From Marinobacter sp. (GTDB lineage: Bacteria > Pseudomonadota > Gammaproteobacteria > Pseudomonadales > Oleiphilaceae), in NCBI GenBank assembly GCA_014359475.1, contig JACIZI010000028.1, positions 1-48,866 on the forward strand: 48,866 nt of DNA, given 5' to 3'. Below, piece by piece: positions 1 through 7,476 of the stretch; positions within the stretch are counted from its first letter, which is position 1, and each line of letters begins with the position of its first letter. The translations under genes and the position numbers were made by a program. The notes below the pieces were generated by a model. The model ran no database searches. It saw nothing but the letters and a program-made list of their open reading frames with translations, and was not told the origin of the DNA.

Positions 1-119
1 GAAAACGGCTCATATTTCCCGGCTTTTTCGTTGCATAGAACCACTATGCGCCTCAAAATCCAGAAAATCTGCGCTCGCTTTCCCACCTTGCTCGCGACGA
101 TTGCTTAAGTCCGACAGGC
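1..119. repeat. Possible intergenic repeat unit at left edge, running into the znuA 3' end
   Basis: This stretch holds a perfect small hairpin, GCATAG (33-38), loop aacca, CTATGC (44-49). It continues without a break into the last codons and stop codon of znuA (stop 105-107). Its composition looks unlike the GC-rich genes beside it, and it has the look of a dispersed intergenic element that supplied a stop codon to znuA. That it is repeated in the genome is inference from general recognition; only one copy is in this window. It could instead be plain downstream sequence of znuA, or the edge of a gene that continues to the left. Confidence 0.3.
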
Positions 120-1019
120 TGCTAGAACGCTGTCCGCAATCTTGTGCTGAAAATCGATATAGCCGTTGGCGGATGGTGTAATGTCGCCCGCCAGCGGATC
201 CCATTCCGCCAGGGTGATGTCGATACCGCTGGAAATGCCACGCCACCATTCCCGCTGGAACTGCGGTTCCGTCAACAGGCAGGGGTTGTTGGCATTTCTC
301 AGTTGCTGCTGTACTTCGGCCATGTGCCGGGCACCGGGGGACACTTCCGGATTGAAAGTCAGCACCCCGTCTACTTTGAGGCCATAGTGTTCAGCGTAGC
401 GGCGGAACGCATCGTGGTAGGTGAACAGGCTGATAGCTTCCAGTGGTTGCAGTTTCTTCCGGATCTCGCTTTCTGCTACTGCCAGCTTTTCACGAAACTG
501 CCCGAGCCTTTGCTCAAGCCGTGCCGTATCGGCGCCCGGCAGCTCGGACAGGGACCGGGCTATCCGCTCGGCCATCTCCAGGGCCAGCACGGGGTCCAGC
601 CATAGGTGCGGGTCGGTGCCGCCGTTGGCATGGCCGTGGGCTTCGTTATGGCGACCTGCTTCTTCCCGGTGATGCTCATCGCCACCGGCGTGTTCCGGCC
701 CAAGGGCCAGAGTGCGGCGGCGCAACTCTTCGCCTTCCAGCAAGCGCGTCAGAAAACTCTCAAGCTGTGGCCCGACCCAGAATACCCGGTCTGCATTTTC
801 CAGCGCGCGGCGCTGGGAGGGCTTCATGGTGTAGGTGTGGGGGCTGCTGCCGGACGGCACCAGGTTGGTAACCTCCACGTCCTCTTCAGCGACCGCGCGC
901 ACCAGAAGTTCCAGCGGCTTGATGGAGGTAACAACCCGGTTGGCCGCGGCTGCATTGAGTGACAGGCTGATCAGGAGCAGGGAAGCTATGACTCCGGATA
1001 ACCGGGGGTTGGTGTTCAT
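105..1019 (-). CDS. znuA: Zinc ABC transporter periplasmic zinc-binding protein ZnuA
   Basis: Captures Zn(II) in the periplasm and delivers it to the ZnuBC permease. The 304-residue product has an N-terminal signal peptide (hydrophobic residues about 10-26), the family opening VTSIKPLELL, a candidate metal ligand His61 (SSPHTYTMKPS), a His/Glu-rich charged loop at about 110-130 (HHREEAGRHNEAHGH) and DPHLWLDP just after it, all typical of ZnuA. I chose the ATG at 1019 over one seven codons upstream because the signal peptide then starts normally. A Zur-like palindrome lies 29 bp upstream. No znuB, znuC or zur gene is beside it in this window. Family assignment is firm; the final residues come from sequence that may be a repeat. 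Confidence 0.93.
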   Translation of the reverse strand: MNTNPRLSGVIASLLLISLSLNAAAANRVVTSIKPLELLVRAVAEEDVEVTNLVPSGSSPHTYTMKPSQRRALENADRVFWVGPQLESFLTRLLEGEELRRRTLALGPEHAGGDEHHREEAGRHNEAHGHANGGTDPHLWLDPVLALEMAERIARSLSELPGADTARLEQRLGQFREKLAVAESEIRKKLQPLEAISLFTYHDAFRRYAEHYGLKVDGVLTFNPEVSPGARHMAEVQQQLRNANNPCLLTEPQFQREWWRGISSGIDITLAEWDPLAGDITPSANGYIDFQHKIADSVLAACRT

Positions 1020-1047
1020 GGATGGGGATTCCTTCTGCAAATGAGTG

Positions 1048-1063
1048 TTATGTTATAACATAA
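1048..1063. promoter_or_regulatory. Zur-type operator, perfect 16-bp palindrome
   Basis: TTATGTTATAACATAA is its own reverse complement and sits 29 bp upstream of the znuA start. Its core, ATGTTATAACAT, agrees with the Zur boxes known upstream of znuA in gammaproteobacteria, where Zn-loaded Zur represses transcription. Position plus gene identity make zinc repression of znuA likely. Binding is inferred, not shown. It is about 70 bp from the probable gltX promoter, so gltX control by Zur is not implied. Confidence 0.8.
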
Positions 1064-1130
1064 ATATCGTCCCGCGAAGTAGTATCCCGGCCCATTCCTG
1101 TGTGGTTATGTGTTCAGCGAGCATCACCGG

Positions 1131-1136
1131 TATAAT
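1131..1136 (+). promoter_or_regulatory. Probable -10 element of the gltX promoter
   Basis: A perfect TATAAT lies 41 bp upstream of the gltX ATG, preceded by CCGG. I see no strong -35 hexamer at 16-18 bp, so this may be a weak or activator-dependent sigma-70 promoter. A ribosome binding site AGGA (1166-1169 region) precedes the ATG at 1177. Confidence 0.4.
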
Positions 1137-1176
1137 GCTGCGCTAATTCAAACGCGTTTCTGATCAGGATAATTGC

Positions 1177-2658
1177 ATGACTGTACGTACCCGAATCGCT
1201 CCGTCCCCCACCGGTGATCCTCACGTTGGTACTGCCTATGTGGCGTTGTTCAATCTGTGTTTTGCCCGTCAGCACGGCGGCCAGTTCATTCTCCGGATTG
1301 AAGACACGGACCAGACCCGGAGTACGACAGAATCGGAACAGGACATCCTGACAGCGCTGCGCTGGCTGGGCCTGAACTGGGACGAAGGTCCCGATGTGGG
1401 TGGCCCTCACGGTCCTTATCGCCAGTCCGAGCGCAAGGACAGCTACCGCCAGTATGCAGAAGACCTGGTCACCGCCGGCCATGCCTTTTACTGCTTCCGC
1501 ACGCCGGAAGAACTGGATGCCATCCGCGAAGAGCGGAAGGCACAGGGCCTTAATCCGGGCATCAAGGGTGATCTGGAATTGCCGGAGGAAGAGGTCAAGC
1601 GGCGGCTGGATGCCGGCGACCCCTTTGTGATCCGGATGAAAGTGCCGGATGAGGGTATTTGCGAGATCAACGACATGCTCCGGGGTGTTATCGAGATTGA
1701 CTGGCAACAGGTGGACTGCCAGATCCTGTTGAAATCCGACGGCATGCCCACCTACCACCTCGCGAATGTGGTGGACGATCACCTGATGGGCATCACCCAC
1801 GTGTTGCGGGGTGAGGAATGGATCAACTCTGCACCCAAGCACAAATTGCTGTACCAGTATTTCGGCTGGGATATGCCGGAGTTGTGCCACCTGCCACTGC
1901 TGCGCAATCCGGATAAGAGCAAACTGTCCAAGCGCAAGAACCCCACCAGTATCAACTTCTACGAGCGGATGGGCTTCCTGCCGGAGGCTGTGACCAACTA
2001 CCTGGGCCGCATGGGCTGGTCCATGCCGGACGAACGGGAGAAGTTCACCCTTGATGAAATGATCGGGAGCTTCGATATCCAGCGGGTGTCTCTGGGCGGG
2101 CCGGTATTTGATGTGGAGAAATTGCGCTGGCTGAACGGCCAGTGGATTCGTGACGAACTGACCGACGAGCAGTTTGTGGAACGCATGCGGCAGTGGTGGT
2201 TCAACGAAGACGACCTCAAGGCTCTGGTGCCCCACATCAGGGGCAGGGCAGAAGTGTTCTCTGACGTGGCACCCATGGCCAGCTTCATGTTTTCCGGGAT
2301 GCTCGACCTGAGTCCCGGGGATTTCGCCCACAACAAGCTGGAAGAGGCGCGGATCAAGCGGGTGCTGCAGTTTACCCTGTGGAAGCTCGAGGCCCAGCGC
2401 CACTGGAGCAAGGAGAACATCTTTGCCGATATCAAGGCACTGGCCAGCGCCATGGAGTTGAAAATGGGCGACTTCATGTTCGCCGTATTCGTCGCCATCG
2501 CCGGCACACCGAATTCCTGGTCAGTGATGGATTCCATGGCCCTGCTGGGACCGGACATGACCCGCGCAAGGCTGCGACATGCGCTGCAGGTACTGGGTGG
2601 TTTTTCCAAGAAGGAAACCAAAAAGGTGGAGAAGGAATACGCCGCATTGTCGCTTTAA
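1177..2658 (+). CDS. gltX: Glutamyl-tRNA synthetase
   Basis: Class I aminoacyl-tRNA synthetase that attaches glutamate to tRNA-Glu in the cytoplasm. The 493-residue length is normal. The HIGH-type signature is within [13 protein letters not shown] (residues about 9-21), and the KMSKS-type loop is [11 protein letters not shown] (about 246-256). The anticodon-binding helical domain follows to the C terminus, which ends in a lysine-rich helix. Start ATG at 1177 has an AGGA upstream. A tRNA-Glu gene, its substrate, lies 200 bp downstream, though behind a separate promoter and in a separate transcript. Length and motifs fit a full discriminating or bacterial GluRS; I see no damage. Confidence 0.98.
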   Translation: MTVRTRIAPSPTGDPHVGTAYVALFNLCFARQHGGQFILRIEDTDQTRSTTESEQDILTALRWLGLNWDEGPDVGGPHGPYRQSERKDSYRQYAEDLVTAGHAFYCFRTPEELDAIREERKAQGLNPGIKGDLELPEEEVKRRLDAGDPFVIRMKVPDEGICEINDMLRGVIEIDWQQVDCQILLKSDGMPTYHLANVVDDHLMGITHVLRGEEWINSAPKHKLLYQYFGWDMPELCHLPLLRNPDKSKLSKRKNPTSINFYERMGFLPEAVTNYLGRMGWSMPDEREKFTLDEMIGSFDIQRVSLGGPVFDVEKLRWLNGQWIRDELTDEQFVERMRQWWFNEDDLKALVPHIRGRAEVFSDVAPMASFMFSGMLDLSPGDFAHNKLEEARIKRVLQFTLWKLEAQRHWSKENIFADIKALASAMELKMGDFMFAVFVAIAGTPNSWSVMDSMALLGPDMTRARLRHALQVLGGFSKKETKKVEKEYAALSL

Positions 2659-2731
2659 TCCACAATCTGGCGAAGTTTTGTGCGGTTTGGGCGGGAATGT
2701 TCAGAAAACTGAAAAAAAGTGTATTCAAAGG

Positions 2732-2760
2732 TTGACGGCCATAGGGCGGGTCCTTAATAT
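2732..2760 (+). promoter_or_regulatory. Strong sigma-70 promoter for the tRNA-Ala/tRNA-Glu unit
   Basis: TTGACG (2732-2737) and TAATAT (2755-2760) are separated by exactly 17 bp. The tRNA-Ala 5' end begins 14 bp after the -10, so the predicted start site is only a few bases before the mature tRNA. This is the layout of a stable-RNA promoter and separates the tRNAs from gltX. Confidence 0.8.
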
Positions 2761-2773
2761 ACGCAGCCGTTGA

Positions 2774-2849
2774 GGGGCCATAGCTCAGCTGGGAGAGCGC
2801 AACACTGGCAGTGTTGAGGTCAGCGGTTCGATCCCGCTTGGCTCCACCA
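2774..2849 (+). tRNA. tRNA-Ala (anticodon GGC)
   Basis: A full 76-nt cloverleaf with encoded CCA. Acceptor GGGGCCA pairs with TGGCTCC and contains the G3-U70 wobble that identifies tRNA-Ala. The D arm GCTC/GAGC, anticodon arm CAACA-ctGGCag-TGTTG and T arm AGCGG-TTCGATC-CCGCT are all intact. It is co-transcribed with tRNA-Glu, eight bases away. Confidence 0.97.
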
Positions 2850-2856
2850 ATTTCCA

Positions 2857-2932
2857 GTCCCCTTCGTCTAGTGGCCTAGGACTCCGCCCTTTCACGGCGG
2901 CAACAGGGGTTCGAACCCCCTAGGGGACGCCA
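2857..2932 (+). tRNA. tRNA-Glu (anticodon TTC)
   Basis: A 76-nt cloverleaf with encoded CCA. Acceptor GTCCCCT pairs with AGGGGAC; anticodon arm CCGCC-ctTTCac-GGCGG gives anticodon TTC; T arm AGGGG-TTCGAAC-CCCCT. It is the second gene of a two-tRNA transcript that ends in a strong terminator. The aminoacylating enzyme gene gltX is immediately upstream. Confidence 0.97.
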
Positions 2933-2968
2933 ATTCGGCTGACCGGTTTAGTCCTCCGGTCTGCCAAC

Positions 2969-2997
2969 AAAAAAACCGCCTTCGGGCGGTTTTTTTG
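2969..2997 (+). terminator. Rho-independent terminator of the tRNA unit
   Basis: An AAACCGCC / GGCGGTTT stem with a TTCG tetraloop (2973-2992) is followed by a run of T. The A-tract before the stem means it could also work on the opposite strand. It closes the tRNA-Ala/tRNA-Glu transcript. Confidence 0.93.
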
Positions 2998-3000
2998 TGC

Positions 3001-3292
3001 CCGCCTGTTACGTTTGTCTTAGCCTGAAAGCTCGCTCCAGACGCGTTTAGACGTCCTGTTCCTCAAGATGCTCGAATCAAAGCATTCGCTGCACATCGAG
3101 CTTGTCGGTATCTGACTTGGAGTTGGATCAGAAACGACCTTGGAAAAAACCCGCGAATCAAGCACTATCACTTCTCTGGAGAGCTGACAGATGACTTTGT
3201 GGAGAAAAAAGTGGACGAGGCCCTCGCATGAGGCCAAGCCACCGGCCATGCAATGAATTTCAAGTGAAAACTCTCAAGGATAGAGAAATGGT
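3001..3292 (+). other. Stretch with short coding-like fragments, probable gene remnant
   Basis: No intact gene is present. One plus-strand frame is open from 3028 to the TGA at 3229-3231; it includes YLTWSWIRNDLGKNPR and ends DDFVEKKVDEALA. A second short plus frame ends at 3114 with HSLHIELVGI. Both end just before rhuM and look like the degraded C-terminal part of a gene that preceded rhuM. In type I restriction operons hsdM or hsdS often takes that place, but I do not recognise either one here. The identity is open, and coding origin is a guess from residue make-up. Confidence 0.3.
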
Positions 3293-4296
3293 ATGACTGA
3301 AGAAAAAAGCACCCCCATCGTCATTTACGAAAACGCCGATCAGGCGGTCGAAGTACGTCTGGATGCCGATCAGGAAACCGTCTGGCTGAGTCAGCGACAA
3401 ATGGCGGAAGCATTCGACACGTCCACAGACAATATTGGTCTGCACCTGAAGAATATCTATAAAGAGGGGGAGCTGGATGAGGCGGCAACTACCGAGGAAT
3501 CCTCGGTAGTTCGTCAGGAAGGCAAACGTCAGGTCACCCGCCGCATCCAGCAGTATAATCTGGATGCCATTATTTCGGTGGGTTATCGCGTCAATTCCAG
3601 CAGGGCGACCCGCTTTCGCCAGTGGGCCACCCGTATTCTGCGCGAACACCTCACCCAGGGCTGGACCTTAAATCGCCAACGCTTCGAAGAAAACGCTCAG
3701 GAACTGGAAGCGGCTTTAACACTGGTACGCAAGGCTGCCCAGAGCCCCGCCTTGGATGCAGACAGTGGCCGTGGCCTGGTGGATATCGTCAGCCGCTATG
3801 CCCAGACCTTTCTTCTTCTGCAACGCTACGACGAGGGCCTGCTCACCGATCCGCAGGCGCAGGCGGGTGGCAAACTGCCGTCAGTGGAGGAAGCCCGGGC
3901 AGGTCTGGATAGCTTGAAGGGCGAGCTAATAGCCCGTGGCGAAGCCACTGAACTGTTCGCCCGTGACCGGGCGATGGCCTGGCTTCGCTGCCCGGCAACC
4001 TGGACCAGACCGTCTTCGGCGAACCGGCCTACCCCAGTGTGGAGGCAAAGGCGGCACATTTGTTGTACTTTGTGATCAAGAACCCCCCGTTCTCTGATGG
4101 CAATAAGCGTAGCGCGGCCTTTTTGTTTGTGGACTTTCTCCACCGTAACAGTCGGCTGTTTAACGCCCGTGGAGAGCCGGTGGTGAACGATGTGGGGCTT
4201 GCAGCGCTGACGCTGCTGGTGGCTGAATCCGACCCTGCAAACAAAGACACCATGATCCGCCTGATCATGAACATGCTGGCCGAGGAGGGTGAGTGA
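3293..4296 (+). pseudogene. RhuM-Fic/Doc family protein, frameshifted and with a lost catalytic histidine
   Basis: The N-terminal part is a RhuM-type domain (TVWLSQRQMAEAFDTSTDNI, then IQQYNLDAIISVGYRVNS) found beside type I restriction genes. The frame breaks at about 3969-3971: the reading continues one base off as DGLASLPGNLDQTVFGEPAY and on into a Fic/Doc core, PPFSDGNKRSAAFLFVDFL, ending at 4296. Restoring one G gives a protein of about 334 residues, the normal size of RhuM-Fic proteins. The Fic motif normally reads HPF-DGNKR; here the His position is Pro (AAC CCC CCG), so adenylyl- or phospho-transfer would be lost even if the frame were repaired. The stop overlaps the next start (GTGA). 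Unrepaired, a 260-residue RhuM-like product with a wrong tail could still be made. Confidence 0.85.
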
Positions 4297-4695
4297 CCCA
4301 CGCAGCACTCAATGAAGCTGAAACCCGCGCCGAACTGATTGACCCGGCACTGAAAAATGCCGGCTGGGGAGTCATGGATGCCAGCCGTATACCCCGGGAA
4401 GTGATTGCGCCGGGGCGGCTTCAGGGAGGTGGCCGGCGTGGCCAGTCGGATATTGCCGATTATGTACTGATTTACAAGGTCAGAAGCTGACGGTTATCGA
4501 AGCCAAGAAGCGTGCTCTGCCGGTGACCAAAGGGCTGGCCAGGCCAAACGCTATGCAGAGCGCCTGCAGGCACGTTTTGCCTACAGCACCAACGGTGATG
4601 GAATCTACCGCGTGGATCTGGCCACAGGTGAGGAGGGTCCGGTGGAGAGCTACCCTTCACCGGAAGAACTCTGGGCCGATGCCGTTTTTCAGTAA
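4293..4695 (+). pseudogene. hsdR: Type I restriction enzyme R subunit (HsdR) N-terminal remnant, two frameshifts
   Basis: The GTG start overlaps the rhuM-fic stop. The product begins AETRAELIDPALKNAGWGV and reaches QSDIADYVLIYK, then the frame is lost at 4478-4479. One added G restores QKLTVIEAKKRALPVTKGL; a second added G at 4537-4538 restores QAKRYAERLQARFAYSTNGD and on to a TAA at 4693-4695. The D...EAK pair is the HsdR nuclease core. A complete HsdR continues for several hundred residues through helicase motor domains, all missing here. This is a dead fragment. It ends about 50 bp before the tRNA-Arg gene, so a deletion probably ran from within hsdR towards that tRNA. Confidence 0.85.
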
Positions 4696-4749
4696 AAGTG
4701 TTTAAAACAGCTGTTTGGTGGCGGTGGTGGGTCAATGCGGAAGAGTAAT

Positions 4750-4826
4750 TGGTGCCCCCGGCAGGACTCGAACCTGCTACCTTCCCCTTAGGAGGGGGAC
4801 GCTCTATCCAGATGAGCTACGGGGGC
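4750..4826 (-). tRNA. tRNA-Arg (anticodon CCT)
   Basis: A 77-nt gene on the minus strand. Acceptor GCCCCCG pairs with CGGGGGC; D arm GCTC/GAGC; anticodon arm TCCCC-ctCCTaa-GGGGA; T arm GCAGG-TTCGAGT-CCTGC; CCA is encoded. It reads AGG codons, which are rare in GC-rich gammaproteobacteria. It bounds the decayed restriction island on the right. I find no duplicated 3' tRNA segment in the island that would mark an attachment site. Confidence 0.96.
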
Positions 4827-4845
4827 ATTGCGCAAGAAGGGCGGT

Positions 4846-4874
4846 ATGATAGCCGCCCGTGGGCTGTGGCTCAA
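4846..4874 (-). promoter_or_regulatory. Sigma-70 promoter of tRNA-Arg
   Basis: On the minus strand TTGAGC (4869-4874) and TATCAT (4846-4851) are 17 bp apart, ending 19 bp before the tRNA 5' end at 4826. It lies in the gap between the metallo-hydrolase stop and the tRNA. Confidence 0.7.
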
Positions 4875-4885
4875 GGGGGTGGGCG

Positions 4886-5533
4886 TTATCCGTGGCGGCC
4901 GGAGACGAAGGGATTGGTAGCCTGTTCCTGTGCGAAGGTGGACATGGGGCCGTGGCCCGGGATGAACCGGGTGTTGCCGCCCAGGGGGAAGAGTTTTTCC
5001 CGGATGGAGCGGATCAGGGTGTTGTGGTCGCCCTTGGGGAAGTCGGTGCGGCCGATGGAACCCTGGAAGAGCACGTCGCCCACCAGTGCCAGGGCGGATT
5101 CCGGGTGGTGGAACACCACATGGCCCGGGGTGTGGCCGGGGCAGTGCAGTACGTTCAGGGTCTGCTTGCCCACGGTGACGGTTTCACCGTCGTTCAGCCA
5201 GCGGTCCGGGGTGAAGGTTTCCGGGGCCGGGAAGCCGAACATCTGCGCCTGCATGGGCAGTCCCTGAATCCAGAAATCATCTTCTCTGTGCGGTCCTTCG
5301 ATGGGCAGGCTCAGTTCCCTGGCCAGTTCTGCGGTGCCGCCGGCGTGATCGATGTGGGCGTGGGTCAGCAGGATCTTTTCAACGGTCACGCCTTCCTCTT
5401 CAATCGCCCGGCGTATTTTCTCCAGATCACCGCCCGGATCCACAACAGCGCCTTTCATGGTTTCGTCGCACCAGATCAGTGAGCAGTTCTGCTGGAAGGG
5501 GGTAACGGGAATAATTCGGTACTTCAGGGACAT
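4886..5533 (-). CDS. MBL-fold metallo-hydrolase, YcbL/glyoxalase II-like
   Basis: A 215-residue metallo-beta-lactamase-fold hydrolase. The metal motif THAHIDHAGG (His58, His60, Asp62, His63) is intact, followed by HCPGHTPGHVVF, GDVLFQGSIGRTD and the late ligand IPGHGPMSTF. These fit the short YcbL-like glyoxalase II group, which hydrolyse glutathione thioesters such as S-lactoylglutathione; the exact substrate is not set by sequence. The ATG at 5533 (MSLKYRIIPV) is chosen because the 39 open codons upstream do not resemble the family. It stands alone on this strand between tRNA-Arg and a divergent membrane-protein gene. Confidence 0.9.
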   Translation of the reverse strand: MSLKYRIIPVTPFQQNCSLIWCDETMKGAVVDPGGDLEKIRRAIEEEGVTVEKILLTHAHIDHAGGTAELARELSLPIEGPHREDDFWIQGLPMQAQMFGFPAPETFTPDRWLNDGETVTVGKQTLNVLHCPGHTPGHVVFHHPESALALVGDVLFQGSIGRTDFPKGDHNTLIRSIREKLFPLGGNTRFIPGHGPMSTFAQEQATNPFVSGRHG

Positions 5534-5648
5534 ATCGGGCCTCGATAATCTTTGGCGATGGGGCAGGCTATTATGGTAAAGGTTATCCATTGCCTCAGAA
5601 ATACCGGGGCAGTCATTTTCTGCCTTCAGGAAACAGCAAGCGGGATTC

Positions 5649-6767
5649 ATGATGAGTCAGGAGCCGTCGTTGTTCAGGCCCGTAAAGCGCCGCCGCCTGC
5701 CGTGGCTGGTGTTGTTCGCCCTGGCCGCTGCCGTGGGATTGTCTCTCAGCTTGACCACCATGGAGCCGGAGGAGCGGCTGGTGCGGGTTCAGGCGGCGGA
5801 GGAGTACGGACAGGATTCGATTGTCGCCGCTCAGCCTGCGGATATTCAGGCGTTGCTGCTGGATTACCGGAGTGATCGGTTGTTGGCGCTGAAAGCCCGG
5901 GCGGCGCTGCTGGTCTATCCATCAGAGACGCGGCAGTTGCTGCGGTTGTACGGCACCGAGCCGGAATTCCGCCGGGCGCTGGCAGAGCACGGGGAGCATC
6001 TGGTGCCGCCGGTCATCTACTTCTATCGCCATCCGGTGGGTTCGGTGGAGGCCCTGAACCGGCTGGCCCGCGCCTGGCAGGCCACCGGGCGCATGATGAA
6101 AGATTATTTTGGCAATAATGCCGCAGGCCAGTCTCAACAGCCGCAAGCCGGTGGTGAGCTGACTCCGGAGCAACGGGGCTGGTACGCGGTGAATTTTGCC
6201 CTGCAGGAAGGACAGGATTTCACCGGGCAGTTTGTGGTGGCCCCGGGCGGGGATATTGAATGGCTGTGGACTGAACGCATTATGGAGAATGCCGTGCAGT
6301 TCCTGACCAGTGGTATCGCCAATCTTGAGAAACGCTATCGCACGGACCAGCCCATCGGTGCGGCGGATATTGGCTGGGCGGCGGTGGATGCGGTGATCAT
6401 CGGCAGCAGCCTCAAGCTGTTGAAGGCGGGCCGGGCGGCCGCGGTAACGACTCGCTCCGCAAGCCTCGGTACCCTCTCTGCCGCATTTTCCGCGCGCATG
6501 ACGAGGGTGGGGCGGATGGCCTCGGTACTGGTGCGCAACGGCAAATGGCCGGCGCTGGTGGCACTGGGATACGTGGCGATACGTCACCCCGCCCTGCTGA
6601 ATGATCTGTTTGCCAGCGTGGCGGGTGTTCTCGGGGTACCGCCGCGCATGATGCAGGTGACCGGCTGGTTTCTGTTGTTGATGGGGCTGATGCTTGTATT
6701 GCGCCTGCTGTGGTGGCTGGGGCCGGGCTGGATGCTGCGGGGAATGCGGGGCAACAGCTTCCGGTGA
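5649..6767 (+). CDS. Hypothetical membrane protein
   Basis: A 372-residue product I do not recognise. It has a positively charged start (VKRRR), one membrane segment at about 18-37, and a large soluble part with helical, Glu/Arg-rich stretches, including a possible YFYRHP-VGSVEALNRLARAW region near 125-145. A hydrophobic, Ala-rich helix follows near 245-260, and a second clear membrane segment lies near 335-360 before a basic tail. The layout suggests an inner-membrane protein with its main domain in the periplasm. The ATG pair at 5649/5652 starts the gene. It is divergent from the metallo-hydrolase and 37 bp before a carboxylesterase, with which it may be co-transcribed. No catalytic motif is obvious. 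Confidence 0.75.
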   Translation: MMSQEPSLFRPVKRRRLPWLVLFALAAAVGLSLSLTTMEPEERLVRVQAAEEYGQDSIVAAQPADIQALLLDYRSDRLLALKARAALLVYPSETRQLLRLYGTEPEFRRALAEHGEHLVPPVIYFYRHPVGSVEALNRLARAWQATGRMMKDYFGNNAAGQSQQPQAGGELTPEQRGWYAVNFALQEGQDFTGQFVVAPGGDIEWLWTERIMENAVQFLTSGIANLEKRYRTDQPIGAADIGWAAVDAVIIGSSLKLLKAGRAAAVTTRSASLGTLSAAFSARMTRVGRMASVLVRNGKWPALVALGYVAIRHPALLNDLFASVAGVLGVPPRMMQVTGWFLLLMGLMLVLRLLWWLGPGWMLRGMRGNSFR

Positions 6768-6804
6768 TATGCTTGGGATTCTGAGAAATGAACCGGAGTG
6801 ATTT

Positions 6805-7476
6805 ATGGAACCGTTGAAAACCCTGCAAATTGAAACCGGCGAGCAGCCGCGCGTCAGCGTGATCTGGCTGCACGGGTTGGGGGCCAGTGGTCATGATTTT
6901 GAGCCAGTGGTGCCGGAATTCCGGTTTGCCCGGCAGCGCCCGGTGCGGTTCATTTTCCCCCATGCGCCGGAAATTCCGGTCACGGTCAATGGCGGCATGG
7001 TGATGCCCGCCTGGTATGACATCCTCGCCATGGATATCGACCGCAAGCTGGATGCGCCGCAGTTACAGGCGTCGGCGGATGCCGTTGCCAGACTGGTGGA
7101 GAAGGAGGTCAGCCGGGGCGTGGCGCCGGGCAATATCATCATCGGTGGTTTTTCCCAGGGCGGAGCGGTGGCCTACGAGCTGGCCCTGCGTTACCCGGAC
7201 CGGCTGGCAGGGTTGTTTGCCCTGTCGACCTATTTTGCCACGGCGGATACCGTGCAACGCTCGTCTGCCAACCACGCCCTGCCGGTGTTTATCGGCCACG
7301 GCACCCAGGATCCCATGGTGCCTGTCAGCCTGGGTGAAGCCGCCCGGGACAAGCTGGATGGCATGGGGTACCCCACCGAGTTCCGTACCTATCCGATGGA
7401 TCACAGTCTATGCCTGGAAGAAATTCGCGATCTGGATGAGTTCATTGCCCGTTGCCTGGGAGCCGGACTGAGCTGA
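6805..7476 (+). CDS. Carboxylesterase / lysophospholipase-like alpha/beta hydrolase
   Basis: A 223-residue cytoplasmic serine esterase of the phospholipase/carboxylesterase family (P. fluorescens EstB-like). The oxyanion strand IWLHGLGASGHDF is at about 20-32, the nucleophile elbow GGFSQGGA carries Ser117, the acid is in GHGTQDPMVP (about residue 173), and the base is His in MDHSLCLEE near 204. Members cleave short-chain esters or acyl groups from lipids and sometimes from proteins; the substrate here is unknown. The stop overlaps the next start (TGATG), so it is translationally coupled to the glycosyltransferase gene that follows. Confidence 0.92.
   Translation: MEPLKTLQIETGEQPRVSVIWLHGLGASGHDFEPVVPEFRFARQRPVRFIFPHAPEIPVTVNGGMVMPAWYDILAMDIDRKLDAPQLQASADAVARLVEKEVSRGVAPGNIIIGGFSQGGAVAYELALRYPDRLAGLFALSTYFATADTVQRSSANHALPVFIGHGTQDPMVPVSLGEAARDKLDGMGYPTEFRTYPMDHSLCLEEIRDLDEFIARCLGAGLS

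Noticed and set aside
1114-2403. A 429-codon minus-strand frame across gltX
   Set aside because: Antisense shadow of gltX with no start signal or recognisable domain.
2774-4826. An integrative element with tRNA attachment sites
   Set aside because: No integrase and no duplicated tRNA 3' end are seen; the island is only bounded by tRNA genes.
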